Below are positions 52,901 through 61,150 of a stretch of 64,000 nucleotides of DNA, one piece after another. The number at the start of each line of letters is the position of its first letter. The stretch's first letter is position 1. The stretch comes from CAXBMB01 sp963976695 (GTDB lineage Bacteria; Pseudomonadota; Alphaproteobacteria; Kiloniellales; DSM-21159): positions 1 through 64,000 of the forward strand of contig CAXBMB010000012.1 of NCBI GenBank assembly GCA_963976695.1. The letters run 5' to 3'. Both the position numbers and the translations under genes were made by a program. The notes beneath the pieces are model-generated. The model was not told where the DNA came from and did not search any database. It saw nothing but the letters and a program-made list of their open reading frames with translations.

Positions 52901-53443
52901 AGCCTCGTGCCGGCGGGAGTGGAGACCGGTGATGCCGGCGGCCTCTTCCAGCAGCATGCGGCGCTGGGCCGGTTTGGCGTTGATGATGGCGCCGATGCGT
53001 CCCTGGCTGACGATGGCGGTGGAGTTGGCCCCGGTGGCGGCGTCGGCGAACAGCAGTTGGATGTCGCGCGCCCGGACCTCCTTGTTGTTGACCTTGTAGG
53101 TCGAGCCTCTTTCCCGCTCGATCCGCCGGGTCACCTCCAGATCGTCGTCGTCGTTGAAAGCGGCCGGGGCGCGGCGCGTGCGATTGTCCAGATAGAGCGT
53201 GACTTCGCCCAGGTTGCGTTGCGGACGGGTTGCTGAGCCATTGAAGATGACGTCGTCCATGCCGCTGCCGCGCATCCGCTTGGCCGAGGTTTCGCCCATC
53301 ACCCAGCGCAGGGCTTCGACAAGATTGGACTTGCCGCAGCCATTGGGGCCCACCACCCCGGTCATGCCCGGCTCGATCAGCAGCTCCGTCGGGTCGACGA
53401 AAGATTTAAAGCCGCTGAGCCGCAATTTGATGAATTGAACCAA
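49982..53443 (-). CDS. smc: Chromosome segregation protein SMC
   Basis: This chromosome-organising ATPase has 1153 residues from a TTG start at 53443, preceded by AGGGGGA; this gives the usual N terminus MVQFIKLRLSGFKSFVD. Walker A GPNGCGKS lies near 33, and the long coiled coils are broken by a hinge at about 510-650. The C-terminal head has signature LSGGEQALTALAL near 1051 and Walker B CVLDEVDAPLDD near 1080. The hinge is Pro-rich and atypical in the middle. It lies downstream of dsbA, a common alphaproteobacterial order. Confidence 0.96.
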   Translation of the reverse strand: MVQFIKLRLSGFKSFVDPTELLIEPGMTGVVGPNGCGKSNLVEALRWVMGETSAKRMRGSGMDDVIFNGSATRPQRNLGEVTLYLDNRTRRAPAAFNDDDDLEVTRRIERERGSTYKVNNKEVRARDIQLLFADAATGANSTAIVSQGRIGAIINAKPAQRRMLLEEAAGITGLHSRRHEAELRLRAAETNLERLDDVIVTLEDQLQGLRKQARQASRYRNIADQLRRQEALLLHLDAVAINAKQVEVRDQLNSAEQLVSARSRDAGQAAAAQANAAARLPDLRAAEAAAAAALQRLLLTREGLERDEQLARQARDLAEQRLRQLASDLQRVTSLAADAQEAEDRLSQERQTLNAAASEAAEQSQAQAARDDLFGAAAACEERLASLTQDVSQGEALARELARRVEDLEQRLARLSLQAERLAQEKQALADNADDQAALASLADKLADAQTRVEQLRLAAERADADGEQLGDTLTHAQRQQQASQTDQARLEAEISALSALLSAFDGGDWEPLLNSVTVERGFEQALGAALGEDLNAPGDPSAPLYWRPLPPYQSPPALPAGVTPLSKLVRGPAELTRRLSQIGVLDDDAAADQLQEALAPGQCLISRAGALWRWDGFSARADAPSTAAQRLAQKNRLAELQAALPACQARSRETEVALQALQAQAAAAAAAARDSRQALRAAFGDLDQIRSRKSRLAEKLAAAQSRQASLAENQLANAQECRETRLNLATARESQAALPDLERQRHALSGLRVDLAERRTALSEAEGQLHRLAREAEARGQRLLAIEQERASWQRRAQDTHKHQADLLARQQEIQQEKATLSDKPDAIRAQREALAEGIAAADGKRKQAADQLAQGEVSQAEFDRQLKSAETALAQSREARVRAQAAVEQANQAMTNLVERVHEKLDCPVAKLLEVAAIAPDQPLPERTEVERKLQRLQGERERMGAVNLRAEAESDELETRIAGMQNERHDLTEAIARLRQGIASLNREGRQRLLAAFEQVNSHFTTLFTRLFGGGQAHLALTEEDDPLDAGLEIMASPPGKRLQVMSLLSGGEQALTALALLFAVFLTNPAPICVLDEVDAPLDDSNVDRFCSLVEELAHSLETRFLVITHHRLTMARVDRLFGVTMSERGVSQLVSVDLEGADRFRESA

Positions 53444-53676
53444 CGCGCTTTCGATCCCCCTGTTGCGGTGGCGGCGCGGCGCTGTCCACCGGTTCCGGCC
53501 CCGAGAGCGGGGTCGGGCGCAGCCGACCCGCCACCTGCAGTGTCGAGCGCCCCATCCCAAACAAGCAGCTCGCCTGGCGCGCCGATTTGAGCGCCGGTCG
53601 CGCCTGATCTGGAGGCCGGCGCGAATCGGCCAGACGCTCCCGGTTCGTGGCGGGGCAAGATCCTCAATAGACGGGA

Positions 53677-54339
53677 TCAGGACCCCAGATAGGCCTCGTT
53701 CAACGCCTTGGCGAAGTCTTCATAGCCGACCGCGCCCTCAAGTTTTTTCCCATTCACGATAAAGGTCGGGGTGGCTTGGATATCGTAGTCATCACGGCCG
53801 GCCTTCATTTCGGCGATGATTTGGTCCATTTTCGTCTCGTCGGCGACGCATTGGTCGAAGCGCTTCCGCCCCAGGCCGGCCAAGGCGGCGGTTTTCGCCA
53901 GCGCGTCGACCGGCTTGGCGGCGCGCGCCCAGCTTTGCTGGGTCTCAAACAACAGATTGATATAGGCGAAGTAGGCTTGGTCGCTTTCCAGGCAGTCGGC
54001 CGAAAGGCCGGCGATCAGCGCCAGGCGGTCCAAGGGGTAGTGGTGATAGATCAGCTTGGCCTTGCCGGTGTCGATCCAATTCTTTTTGACGCTTGGCAAG
54101 GTGGTGGTGTGAAAATTGGCGCAGTGAGGACAGGTCAGGGAGGAGTATTCCTTGATCGTCACCGGGGCCTGGGGGTCGCCGAGGACATGACCGGCGGAGA
54201 GATGATCGCCGAGGGCCTGAACGCCAAGGTCCTGACGCCCGGCCGCAGCTTGAGCGGCCGCCGAGGGCAGGCGGCCCAAAGCAAGCGCGGACAGGCCCGC
54301 CAAAGCGGCTCCGGATAACAGGATGTTCCTACGGTTCAT
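53677..54339 (-). CDS. DsbA family thiol:disulfide protein
   Basis: This exported thioredoxin-fold protein (220 residues) has a signal peptide starting MNRRNILLSGAAL and the active site CPHC at Cys70-Cys73. The cis-Pro loop is ATPTFIVNG. It likely introduces or shuffles disulfides in the periplasm, as do the DsbA-type proteins commonly found beside smc and mutY in this class. The ATG at 54339 has AGGTGA upstream. Confidence 0.92.
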   Translation of the reverse strand: MNRRNILLSGAALAGLSALALGRLPSAAAQAAAGRQDLGVQALGDHLSAGHVLGDPQAPVTIKEYSSLTCPHCANFHTTTLPSVKKNWIDTGKAKLIYHHYPLDRLALIAGLSADCLESDQAYFAYINLLFETQQSWARAAKPVDALAKTAALAGLGRKRFDQCVADETKMDQIIAEMKAGRDDYDIQATPTFIVNGKKLEGAVGYEDFAKALNEAYLGS

Positions 54340-54519
54340 GTTTCACCTACTATATTTAGTGAATTTTATGCGGCAGCCGTGAAAGACTCAAGAGAACATT
54401 ATCCACAGCCCGGCGCCGGTTCCAGAAACGCTTTGTCACAGCCGTCTGAACAGATCCGGCCAGGTCCGGGCGCGCCGCCTGCCACCATCCTGTCAGCGGG
54501 CGCTTGACGGCAGGGTCGA

Positions 54520-55104
54520 TCACTTTCTAGTCGGCGGTTTTCTTATTTTTTGCTTCGCGGCTTCGGCGCCCAGCACCGATTCGCCCAGGCGTTTTAGCGC
54601 GTCGCGCAGTCCCGCATCGGTCACCTGTTCGAGGTTTTTATTCAGGTTGGCCAGCTTGCCGCTGTCCGGCGGCGCTTGCCGCAGGCGCTCTGGGCTGGCG
54701 GCGGCAGCGGGCAAGGGGCCCTGATGGACCAGCAGCCGGGCGATCAATTGAAATCCGAAGTGGCTGTTGATCCGCTCCACCAGCTGCGGACTTAGGTGTT
54801 GCAGGTCCAGGGCGAAGGCGGGATCCACCAGCAGGGTCAAGTGCCCTTCGCGTCGCTCGCTGCGCCGGGGAAAGGTCAGCTTGCGCGGACGGCTGCGCGC
54901 CGCGATGTCCTTGCCGACAATCTTTTCCCAATCCAGCAGCAGCGCCGCTTCGGCGGCGCTGCGGTTTTTCAGCGCCGGTTTGGTGAGCCGTCGCGCATAG
55001 CGTCCGGCGGCGGTCAAACCCCGGATCGTTCGCTCCGCGCCGCCCAGCGTCCGCGTGCCGCCGGCGGGACGGCCGGGCGGGGCGGATTTCTTGCCATCGG
55101 TCAT
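54520..55104 (-). CDS. DciA-like DUF721 protein
   Basis: The product (194 residues from ATG 55104) contains a DUF721 domain (about 40-130: LLLDWEKIVGKDIAARSRPRK, then GHLTLLVDPAFALDLQHLSP and INSHFGFQLIARLLVHQ). DciA proteins of this family help load the replicative helicase DnaB. The start overlaps the preceding gene stop by 4 bp. The C-terminal third is charged and variable. The TAG stop lies in a CTAG. Confidence 0.8.
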   Translation of the reverse strand: MTDGKKSAPPGRPAGGTRTLGGAERTIRGLTAAGRYARRLTKPALKNRSAAEAALLLDWEKIVGKDIAARSRPRKLTFPRRSERREGHLTLLVDPAFALDLQHLSPQLVERINSHFGFQLIARLLVHQGPLPAAAASPERLRQAPPDSGKLANLNKNLEQVTDAGLRDALKRLGESVLGAEAAKQKIRKPPTRK

Positions 55105-55562
55105 CGCGGTATCTCTTTGGTGATGTTGCCGCTGAAGGGGTCGATTTCCAACCTCACCGCGGCGCCGCTGGGCGAGATGGCGGTGCTGTGATAAAAGCCC
55201 TTCTTCCACGTCGGGGTGACAACCTCGCTGTAGCCTTGGCTCTGGAGTTTTCTAACGATGTGCAGGGTGGCCATGGCCGCGCCGGTCGAGGGGGCGAGGG
55301 TCAGTTGCTCGCCGGACAGACCGTCAAAGGTCAGGGCCGCCTTATCGCTCAACACCACATCATACAGCGTGCCGCGGCGGGTGATGCTTTCGACCGTTTT
55401 GCCCTGTTGCGCCAGGGTGCTGACGATTTCCGTCGGCGCCACCAGGGTTGGAGCGGAGGTCAGGCGCTGTCTTGCCGAATTCGCCGTGATGCCGAGGTAA
55501 AGCACCGTGATCAGAACCAGGGCGAGCACAACAATGATCAAGCGAATGATGACGCGGTTCAT
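55101..55562 (-). CDS. Membrane-anchored PepSY-like protein
   Basis: The product (153 residues from ATG 55562, with AAAGGAAG upstream) has one N-terminal membrane segment (VIIRLIIVVLALVLITVLYL) and an extracytoplasmic domain ending in VRLEIDPFSGNITKEIPR, similar to a PepSY repeat. PepSY domains often inhibit proteases or sit near peptidoglycan enzymes. It is coupled to the dciA-like gene by a 4-bp overlap. Its function is unknown. Confidence 0.65.
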   Translation of the reverse strand: MNRVIIRLIIVVLALVLITVLYLGITANSARQRLTSAPTLVAPTEIVSTLAQQGKTVESITRRGTLYDVVLSDKAALTFDGLSGEQLTLAPSTGAAMATLHIVRKLQSQGYSEVVTPTWKKGFYHSTAISPSGAAVRLEIDPFSGNITKEIPR

Positions 55563-55926
55563 GGAGGGCGGCTTCCTTTGTTGGGCGATCATGGCTCGGT
55601 GATCAGGTCTGGGTGGTCGGCTGTTCGGCGCACTCGGTTACCAACAGATAGAATGGGCCGCTGGGCAAAGCAATTGTTGTTATGGCTCCGGTGTGCCAGG
55701 AACCACTGGACCTACCGGAACCACCGAAGCCACGGGAGGGGGCAGGCGGCCGGGACGCCAAGCGGCGACGGCGAGATGTTTTCTTCTTGTTGCAAGACTA
55801 TTCTATAGAACGGGAAAGGCCATAGGAAACCCGCAGCCGAACAGCCAAACCGGAAAACCGGCGTGAAACGCCGACCCCGGCGCGCGGCGCGGCCGGGCAG
55901 GCCAAGCCAGAAAGGAAAGCCGAGGC
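55563..55926. other. Divergent region before mutY
   Basis: This gap holds the promoters of the PepSY-like gene and mutY. The 10-bp palindrome TTCTATAGAA lies at 55801-55810. No gene is seen. Confidence 0.4.
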
Positions 55927-57081
55927 GTGCAGACCCGTTGCCGAAATATCAGTGAGCGCATTCTTGCGTGGTACGACAGTCACGCCCGCCGTCTGCCTTG
56001 GCGGGTCTTGCCGGGGCAGCGCGCCGACCCTTATCTGGTCTGGCTGTCGGAAATCATGCTGCAGCAGACCACCGTGGTGACCGTCGGCCCCTATTTTGAC
56101 GCCTTCACCAGGAAATGGCCCAACGTTCAGGCGCTGGCGGCGGCGGACTTGGATGACGTGCTGACCGCCTGGGCTGGCCTGGGATACTACGCCCGCGCCC
56201 GCAACCTGCATAAATGCGCCCGGGCGGTGACCCGCGACCACGGCGGGCTGTTCCCGAGTAACGAGGCGGCGCTGCGCAGCTTGCCCGGGATCGGGCCTTA
56301 CACCGCCGCCGCCGTGGCGGCCATCGCCTTTAATCTTCCGAGCTGTCCGGTGGATGGCAATATCGAGCGGGTGGTGGCGCGGCTTTTTGCGCTGTCCGAT
56401 CCCTTGCCGGGGGTTAAGAAAGCGATCAAATCCAACGCCCAGGCCCTTACCTTCGCACAGCGGCCGGGCGACCAGGCCCAGGCGATGATGGATTTGGGGG
56501 CAACGATCTGCACGCCGAAAAAACCGAAATGTCCGCGTTGCCCGTTGCGCGAGGACTGTCGGGCGCATCAGGCGGGGATCGCCGAGGCCCTGCCGGTCAA
56601 GCCGCCCAAGCCGGTCAAGCCGCACCGCCGGGGGCAGGTTTTTTGGCTGACCCGGCCCGATGGCGCGGTGCTGCTTCGCCGCCGCCCGGAAACCGGGTTG
56701 CTGGGTGGAATGATGGAGTTTCCCTCAACGCCCTGGCTGGAACAGCCCCAGCGTGACGCGGCCGATGCGCCGAGGCGGTCGTTGATTGAGCCGGGGGGCG
56801 GGTCGGGAACTGAATCGGCGGGTGCATTGGCGGGTGCTTTGGCCGAGGCGCTGCGGTTGCCGCAAGATTGGCTGCAGGGTGATCTGACCGCCCTGCCGGG
56901 GGCGGTTCGGCACAGCTTCACCCATTTTCATCTTGAACTGCAGGTTCGCCAAGGATGGGTCGATCAGGCCGCCCCGGCCCCGCCCCACTGCTGCTGGGTG
57001 GCCTTCGACGCCTTGGCCGGACAGGCCTTGCCCAGGGTGATGACCAAGGTCATTCAGCAGGTCGCCAGTCAGGCGAGATGA
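55927..57081 (+). CDS. mutY: A/G-specific adenine DNA glycosylase
   Basis: The enzyme (384 residues) removes adenine opposite 8-oxoguanine. Features: LSEIMLQQTTV, the HhH motif LPGIGPYTAAAVAAIAF, catalytic Asp in CPVDGNIERV near 141, the [4Fe-4S] cysteines in the CTPKKPKCPRCPLREDC stretch (about 195-211) and a C-terminal NUDIX-like domain for 8-oxoG recognition (LLGGMMEFPSTPW). The start is GTG 55927. Confidence 0.95.
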   Translation: MQTRCRNISERILAWYDSHARRLPWRVLPGQRADPYLVWLSEIMLQQTTVVTVGPYFDAFTRKWPNVQALAAADLDDVLTAWAGLGYYARARNLHKCARAVTRDHGGLFPSNEAALRSLPGIGPYTAAAVAAIAFNLPSCPVDGNIERVVARLFALSDPLPGVKKAIKSNAQALTFAQRPGDQAQAMMDLGATICTPKKPKCPRCPLREDCRAHQAGIAEALPVKPPKPVKPHRRGQVFWLTRPDGAVLLRRRPETGLLGGMMEFPSTPWLEQPQRDAADAPRRSLIEPGGGSGTESAGALAGALAEALRLPQDWLQGDLTALPGAVRHSFTHFHLELQVRQGWVDQAAPAPPHCCWVAFDALAGQALPRVMTKVIQQVASQAR

Positions 57082-57111
57082 GTCGGGGCAAAGGCCGGGG
57101 CTTTGCCCGCG

Positions 57112-57351
57112 CTAGTAACTAAGCGTCAAGTTGGGCGGCCCGGCGGCGGCTGAGGTGTTGACCACGGTCACCGCCTGCCCATCGATGGGATAGCTATCGG
57201 CCGCGCTGGGCGCGATGACATGCGCGGTCGCGGGCGCGCCGGCAATGGCGATGGTATAGCTTGCCCCGACCCCGATAATCTGGAGAACGCCGGGCACTTG
57301 GCCTGGGCCGTAGTTGGCGGTCAGGCCGCGATCAAGCACGAGTTGTGGCAT
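57112..57351 (-). CDS. Small protein of unknown function, 79 residues
   Basis: I do not recognise this protein. It is rich in Ala, Gly, Val and Pro, with alternating hydrophobic and small residues that suggest beta strands (GVLQIIGVGASYTIAIAG), and has no signal or membrane segment. Codon use fits the genome, and AAAGGA lies at good spacing before ATG 57351, so it is probably real. The ribosome site sits inside a perfect 13-bp hairpin, pointing to translational control. It lies between the convergent mutY and ccrM; the TAG stop is again in CTAG. Confidence 0.6.
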   Translation of the reverse strand: MPQLVLDRGLTANYGPGQVPGVLQIIGVGASYTIAIAGAPATAHVIAPSAADSYPIDGQAVTVVNTSAAAGPPNLTLSY

Positions 57352-57358
57352 CTGGTTA

Positions 57359-57390
57359 TCCTTTCTGCGATGGGGTTATCGCAGAAAGGA
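57359..57390 (-). promoter_or_regulatory. Ribosome-site-sequestering hairpin
   Basis: TCCTTTCTGCGAT (57359-57371) and ATCGCAGAAAGGA (57378-57390) are perfect inverted repeats with a 6-nt loop. In the transcript the AGAAAGGA site pairs with an anti-site in the other arm, 7 nt before the ATG. Without an opening event translation should be low. Confidence 0.7.
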
Positions 57391-57421
57391 CGTTGACCGG
57401 TCGCGGCTTGTGACGGTCTTT

Positions 57422-57460
57422 CGGTTTCGCGCGTCGGCGCCGTCGCGCCGCGCGAAACCG
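57422..57460. terminator. Second hairpin in the leader or ccrM 3' end
   Basis: CGGTTTCGCGCG (57422-57433) pairs perfectly with 57449-57460 around a 15-nt loop. It may terminate ccrM transcription, although no T-run follows, or form part of the small gene's leader. Confidence 0.55.
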
Positions 57461-57468
57461 ATCGCCCT

Positions 57469-57547
57469 CTAATCATCCGTGGATAGAGCAACTTAGTTCG
57501 CACAAGTAGATCACGTCGTGAGTCTAATTGAACGGATGTTGCTCTAG
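57469..57547. repeat. 79-bp palindromic repeat, copy A
   Basis: It shares 71 of 79 positions with 59506-59584 in the same orientation. The ends pair as TAGAGCA and TGCTCTA, and the last CTAG supplies the TAG stop codon of ccrM (57544-57546). Confidence 0.85.
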
Positions 57548-58737
57548 TTCATTTCAGAACGGATTTGCTGGCGCAGCACATCAATCGGCACTTCCTTGCC
57601 CTCCACGTCCAGGTGCCAGAAAGTCCAGCCGTTGCAGGCCGGCGCGCCTTGTACGGCGGCGCCCACCTGATGGATCGACCCCTGATGCTCGGAGGTGATG
57701 AGGGTGCCATCGGCGCGGATCTTTGCGCTGAAGCGCTTTTTGGGGCCGTAGAGCACGGTGCCGGGCTCCAGCAGCCGTCGTTCCAGCAGCCAACCGAAGG
57801 GCACCCGCGGTTGCTCGCGCTTGGTTTTAATCTCCACCAGGTCCGGGTCGGTGAGGGGCTGCACCCTGTTGATGCGGGCGCGCGCGGCGGCGATGTAGTC
57901 CGGATCGCGCTCGATCCCGACCCAGCGTCGACAGAGGCGCTTGGCCACCGCGCCGGTGGTGCCGGAGCCGTGGAAGGGGTCCAGAACCACCTGGCCCGGA
58001 CGCGACGACGCCAGGATCACCCGATCCAGCAAAGCCTCGGGTTTTTGCGTCGAGTGAACCTTTTTGCCCGCGTCATCGCGCAACCGCTCGCCACCGCCGC
58101 AGATCGGCAGCAGCCAATCGCTGCGCATCTGAAGGTCGTCGTTCATGGCCTTCATCGAATCGTAGTTGAAGACGTAGCGGGATTTTTCCGACTTCGCCGC
58201 CCAGATCATGGTTTCATGGGCGTTGGCAAAGCGCCGGCCGCGGAAGTTGGGCATGGGATTGGTTTTGCGCCAGATCACGTCGTTCAGGATCCAGAAGCCA
58301 AGCTCCTGCAGGATGGCGCCGACGCGGAAGATGTTGTGATAGCTGCCGATCACCCAGATGGTGCCGTTGTCGCTGAGCAGCCGATGCGCCTGGCCGAGCC
58401 ACTGCCGGGTGAAGGCGTCGTAGCTGGCTAGATCATCGAACTTGTCCCAGGAATCCTCGACGCCGTCGACGCGTGAATTGTTCGGGCGGTGCAGATCGCC
58501 GCCCAGCTGCAAATTATAGGGTGGGTCGGCAAACATCAGATCAACCGAGCCGGATGGCAGGCTGGCCATCTGCTCGATGCAGTCACCTTCGAGAATCTGC
58601 TCCAGCGGCAAATTCTTGTGACGCCGCGCGACGTGTCGAATCACACCGCTTTCACTAACCTTACGTGCCTGTGCCACTTCCCGGTTCCCCTTGTACCAAC
58701 GTCTATGCACCAACTCAGCAGGCTGAATTGAGGGCAT
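57544..58737 (-). CDS. ccrM: DNA adenine methyltransferase CcrM (GANTC-specific)
   Basis: This cell-cycle-regulated N6-adenine methyltransferase (397 residues) shows DPPYNLQLGGDLHRP at 71 on, the CcrM-specific RRFANAHETMIWA stretch, the SAM-binding motif DPFHGSGTTGAVA near 254 and the C-terminal DNA-binding extension (about 290-397). It is about 40 residues longer at the N terminus than other CcrM proteins; an alternative GTG at 58644 would give 366 residues. It lies 37 bp after rnhB. Four GANTC sites lie in the last bases of rnhB and the gap, so methylation of its own control region is likely. Confidence 0.96.
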   Translation of the reverse strand: MPSIQPAELVHRRWYKGNREVAQARKVSESGVIRHVARRHKNLPLEQILEGDCIEQMASLPSGSVDLMFADPPYNLQLGGDLHRPNNSRVDGVEDSWDKFDDLASYDAFTRQWLGQAHRLLSDNGTIWVIGSYHNIFRVGAILQELGFWILNDVIWRKTNPMPNFRGRRFANAHETMIWAAKSEKSRYVFNYDSMKAMNDDLQMRSDWLLPICGGGERLRDDAGKKVHSTQKPEALLDRVILASSRPGQVVLDPFHGSGTTGAVAKRLCRRWVGIERDPDYIAAARARINRVQPLTDPDLVEIKTKREQPRVPFGWLLERRLLEPGTVLYGPKKRFSAKIRADGTLITSEHQGSIHQVGAAVQGAPACNGWTFWHLDVEGKEVPIDVLRQQIRSEMN

Positions 58738-58740
58738 CCT

Positions 58741-58796
58741 GAGTCAGGAGGGATTCGGCGTCAAGTCCCTTGAATCAATAACTTAGTCCAAGAGTC
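58741..58796. promoter_or_regulatory. Cluster of four GANTC sites before ccrM
   Basis: GAGTC 58741-58745, GATTC 58752-58756, GAATC 58772-58776 and GAGTC 58792-58796 are potential CcrM sites. At random one expects about one per 256 bp. In Caulobacter, GANTC methylation near the ccrM promoter affects its expression. Confidence 0.7.
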
Positions 58797-59437
58797 TCAC
58801 GTATCGGTCTAAATGATCGCCGATGTTCCGGTGTTGTTCCAAGTTGCACCAGGGCCGCTTGATGGGCGCGCGTACCATACCCCTTGTTACGCTCCCATCC
58901 GTACCCCGGATATCTAGTAGCTAGCCTCACCATAAGCCGATCCCGGTGGGTCTTGGCCAGAATCGATGCGGCGGCGATTGAAAAAGATTTTCCATCGCCC
59001 TTGATAAGTGGGTGGCAGGGATAGGGCAGTTTCGGCGATTTGTTCCCATCAATCAACGCTGCGTCGATTTCAAGCGAGATTTGTTCCGCGGCGCGGCGCA
59101 TAGCCAAAAAGGTGGCCTGCAGGATGTTGAGGGCGTCGATTTCCGTCGCCGACGCGGCGCCCAGGCCGAAGCGCAGAAGCTTTTCGCCGCCCGGAGTCTG
59201 GCCGATGGCCAACAGCCGCGCTTCCAGGGTCGCGCGCTTCGCTTCGCTGAGTTTCTTGCTGTCGTTCAACCCGGCCAGCAGTTCCGGCGGCAGGCCGGTG
59301 GGATCGAGCCAGACCGCCGCGGCGATCACCGGCCCGGCCCAGGGGCCGCGCCCGGCCTCGTCAATCCCGATGATCCGGGCGCCCTGGCTGGCCCCCAACC
59401 GCTGCTCGTGGCTGTAATCCGGCATGGTGGTGTCCAT
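58775..59437 (-). CDS. rnhB: Ribonuclease HII
   Basis: The enzyme (220 residues) removes RNA primers and single ribonucleotides from DNA. Catalytic residues: Asp26 and Glu27 in GIDEAGRGPWAGP, then ALIDGNK, and the conserved SIAAASILAKTHRDRLM. The start is at 59437, with an alternative ATG at 59425. The rnhB-ccrM order is common in alphaproteobacteria. Confidence 0.95.
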   Translation of the reverse strand: MDTTMPDYSHEQRLGASQGARIIGIDEAGRGPWAGPVIAAAVWLDPTGLPPELLAGLNDSKKLSEAKRATLEARLLAIGQTPGGEKLLRFGLGAASATEIDALNILQATFLAMRRAAEQISLEIDAALIDGNKSPKLPYPCHPLIKGDGKSFSIAAASILAKTHRDRLMVRLATRYPGYGWERNKGYGTRAHQAALVQLGTTPEHRRSFRPIRETLGLSY

Positions 59438-59505
59438 CGACGTTGGTGGCTGGGCGTTGCGACGGCGACGAAGCGCCTGGCGCTTCTTTCTCGGCCGATC
59501 ACGGG

Positions 59506-59584
59506 CTAATCATCTGTGGATAGAGCACCTTAATCCGTTCAAGTAGATCACGTCGTGTGTCCAATTGAACGGATGTTGCTCTAG
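59506..59584. repeat. 79-bp palindromic repeat, copy B
   Basis: This element, 2.0 kb from copy A in direct orientation, provides the TAG stop codon of the antiporter gene (59581-59583). Together the copies flank rnhB and ccrM. Confidence 0.85.
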
Positions 59585-61083
59585 GATTTGGCGGGGGCGC
59601 AGGGGGTGGCGCTGTGCGGCGCGGTTGCCCGGGAGTCCGGTGCGGCGTCTGGCGAGGGGGGCGCCGTCGGCTCGGCGGATTTTTTGGCCTGGCCGGCGGG
59701 TTGTGACGGTTGTCGTCGCTCCCGCCGTTTGCGTTGCAGCGCCTTGACCCGGTCCAAGGGGCGCGTCGCCAGGCTGCCGATGCCAACCACCCGATCCTCG
59801 CCCCGGCGCAGCAAGTGGGTCAGCCCCCGCCAGAGTGGCGCCAAGGCCACCTGTGAGGTTTCGCGTGCTGTCGCGATGCCGGGCAGGTCGGCCTGATGCA
59901 GGCGCCGGGCCACCGCCAGATAGACCGGCGAGGAGATCAGCGACAGGACGGTCACCGCGACGATAAGGTTTTGCGCGCCCGAACTGGTCAGGCCGCTGGA
60001 GACCGCGACGGCGGCCAGCAGGAAGGAGAATTCGCCCATCTGGGCCAGGGTCACCCCGGAAATGAAGGCGGTCGGCCAGGACTCGCCCAACAGGTGCAGA
60101 ATCGAGACATTGATCAGGGTTTTCAGCACCGTGACGAAGAACAGCAGCAGCAGGACCGTGCCCAGATTGTTGAACAGGAACTGAAAGTCCAACAGCAGGC
60201 CGACGGAGAGAAAAAACAGCATCATCAGCACGGATTGGATCGGCGCCGATTGTTGAATCATCGCCTGTCGGGCGTTGGAACTGCCGATCACCAGGCCGGC
60301 GAGAAAGGCCCCATAGGCGGGCGACAGGCCCAGCAGGCCACTGACCGCCGCCGCGCCGAAGCAAAAGGTCAGGCCGGCCAGCGGCAGCAGGTCGTGATTT
60401 TTTCCCACCAGCGAGAACAGCGGCAGCTGCAATTTTCGCTTGTCGCCGATCAACAGGATCAGAAAGATCAAAAAGCCGACCGACAGCCCGACTTTCAGGC
60501 TGACGTCCAGGGCAAACTCTTCGGCCAGCGCCTGGCTGTTGTCGCCGGCGGTTTGCAACGCGCCAAGCGAGGCCAGAATAATCATCATTGGAACCACGGC
60601 CAGGTCCTGCGCCACCAGCACGCCAATGGTGACCTTGCCGACCCGGCTGTTCACCTCGTTGGAGTCTTCCAGCAGCTTGATCGCCACGGCGGTGGAGGAA
60701 AGCGCGGTGACAAAACCGAACAGCAGGGCAACCGACGGCGGCCAGCCGATCCATTTCGCCACCGCCCACATGACAATCAGCGATAGCGAAATCTGCGTGG
60801 TGGTGGTCAGCAGCGCCACCCGCCAAACTTCCTTGAAAGACTTGATGGAGAGTTCTAGCCCGATCAGGAAGAGCAGCATCAGCACCCCCAACTCCGCCAG
60901 AAGCTGGATCGAGTCGCGGTCCGTGATCAACCCGAGGGCGGTCGGCCCGAGCAGGGCGCCGGCCAGGATATAGCCAACCACGGCCGGTTGTTTGAAGCGC
61001 GCAAAGACGGTGCCGCAGCCAAGCGCCGCCAGCGCTACCAGGGCGATGCGGGTGAGGTCGGTGACGCTCTGGTCTTCTATCAT
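59581..61083 (-). CDS. CPA2 family cation:proton antiporter (KefB/RosB-like)
   Basis: This inner-membrane antiporter (500 residues from ATG 61083) has about 12 membrane segments in the Na/H-exchanger fold, with CPA2 motifs AVVGYILAGALLGP, TALSSTAVAIKLLED and VLVAQDLAVVP. It has no C-terminal TrkA-N domain. The last 90 residues are a Pro/Ala/Arg-rich cytoplasmic tail. Potassium or sodium exchange is expected; the ion cannot be read from sequence. Confidence 0.9.
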   Translation of the reverse strand: MIEDQSVTDLTRIALVALAALGCGTVFARFKQPAVVGYILAGALLGPTALGLITDRDSIQLLAELGVLMLLFLIGLELSIKSFKEVWRVALLTTTTQISLSLIVMWAVAKWIGWPPSVALLFGFVTALSSTAVAIKLLEDSNEVNSRVGKVTIGVLVAQDLAVVPMMIILASLGALQTAGDNSQALAEEFALDVSLKVGLSVGFLIFLILLIGDKRKLQLPLFSLVGKNHDLLPLAGLTFCFGAAAVSGLLGLSPAYGAFLAGLVIGSSNARQAMIQQSAPIQSVLMMLFFLSVGLLLDFQFLFNNLGTVLLLLFFVTVLKTLINVSILHLLGESWPTAFISGVTLAQMGEFSFLLAAVAVSSGLTSSGAQNLIVAVTVLSLISSPVYLAVARRLHQADLPGIATARETSQVALAPLWRGLTHLLRRGEDRVVGIGSLATRPLDRVKALQRKRRERRQPSQPAGQAKKSAEPTAPPSPDAAPDSRATAPHSATPCAPAKS

Positions 61084-61150
61084 CGGCTCGGGTCGTTGCG
61101 CAAAATTTTCTCCCGACAGTGGGGGGAGGGACGCGGATCGCCAACTGAAT

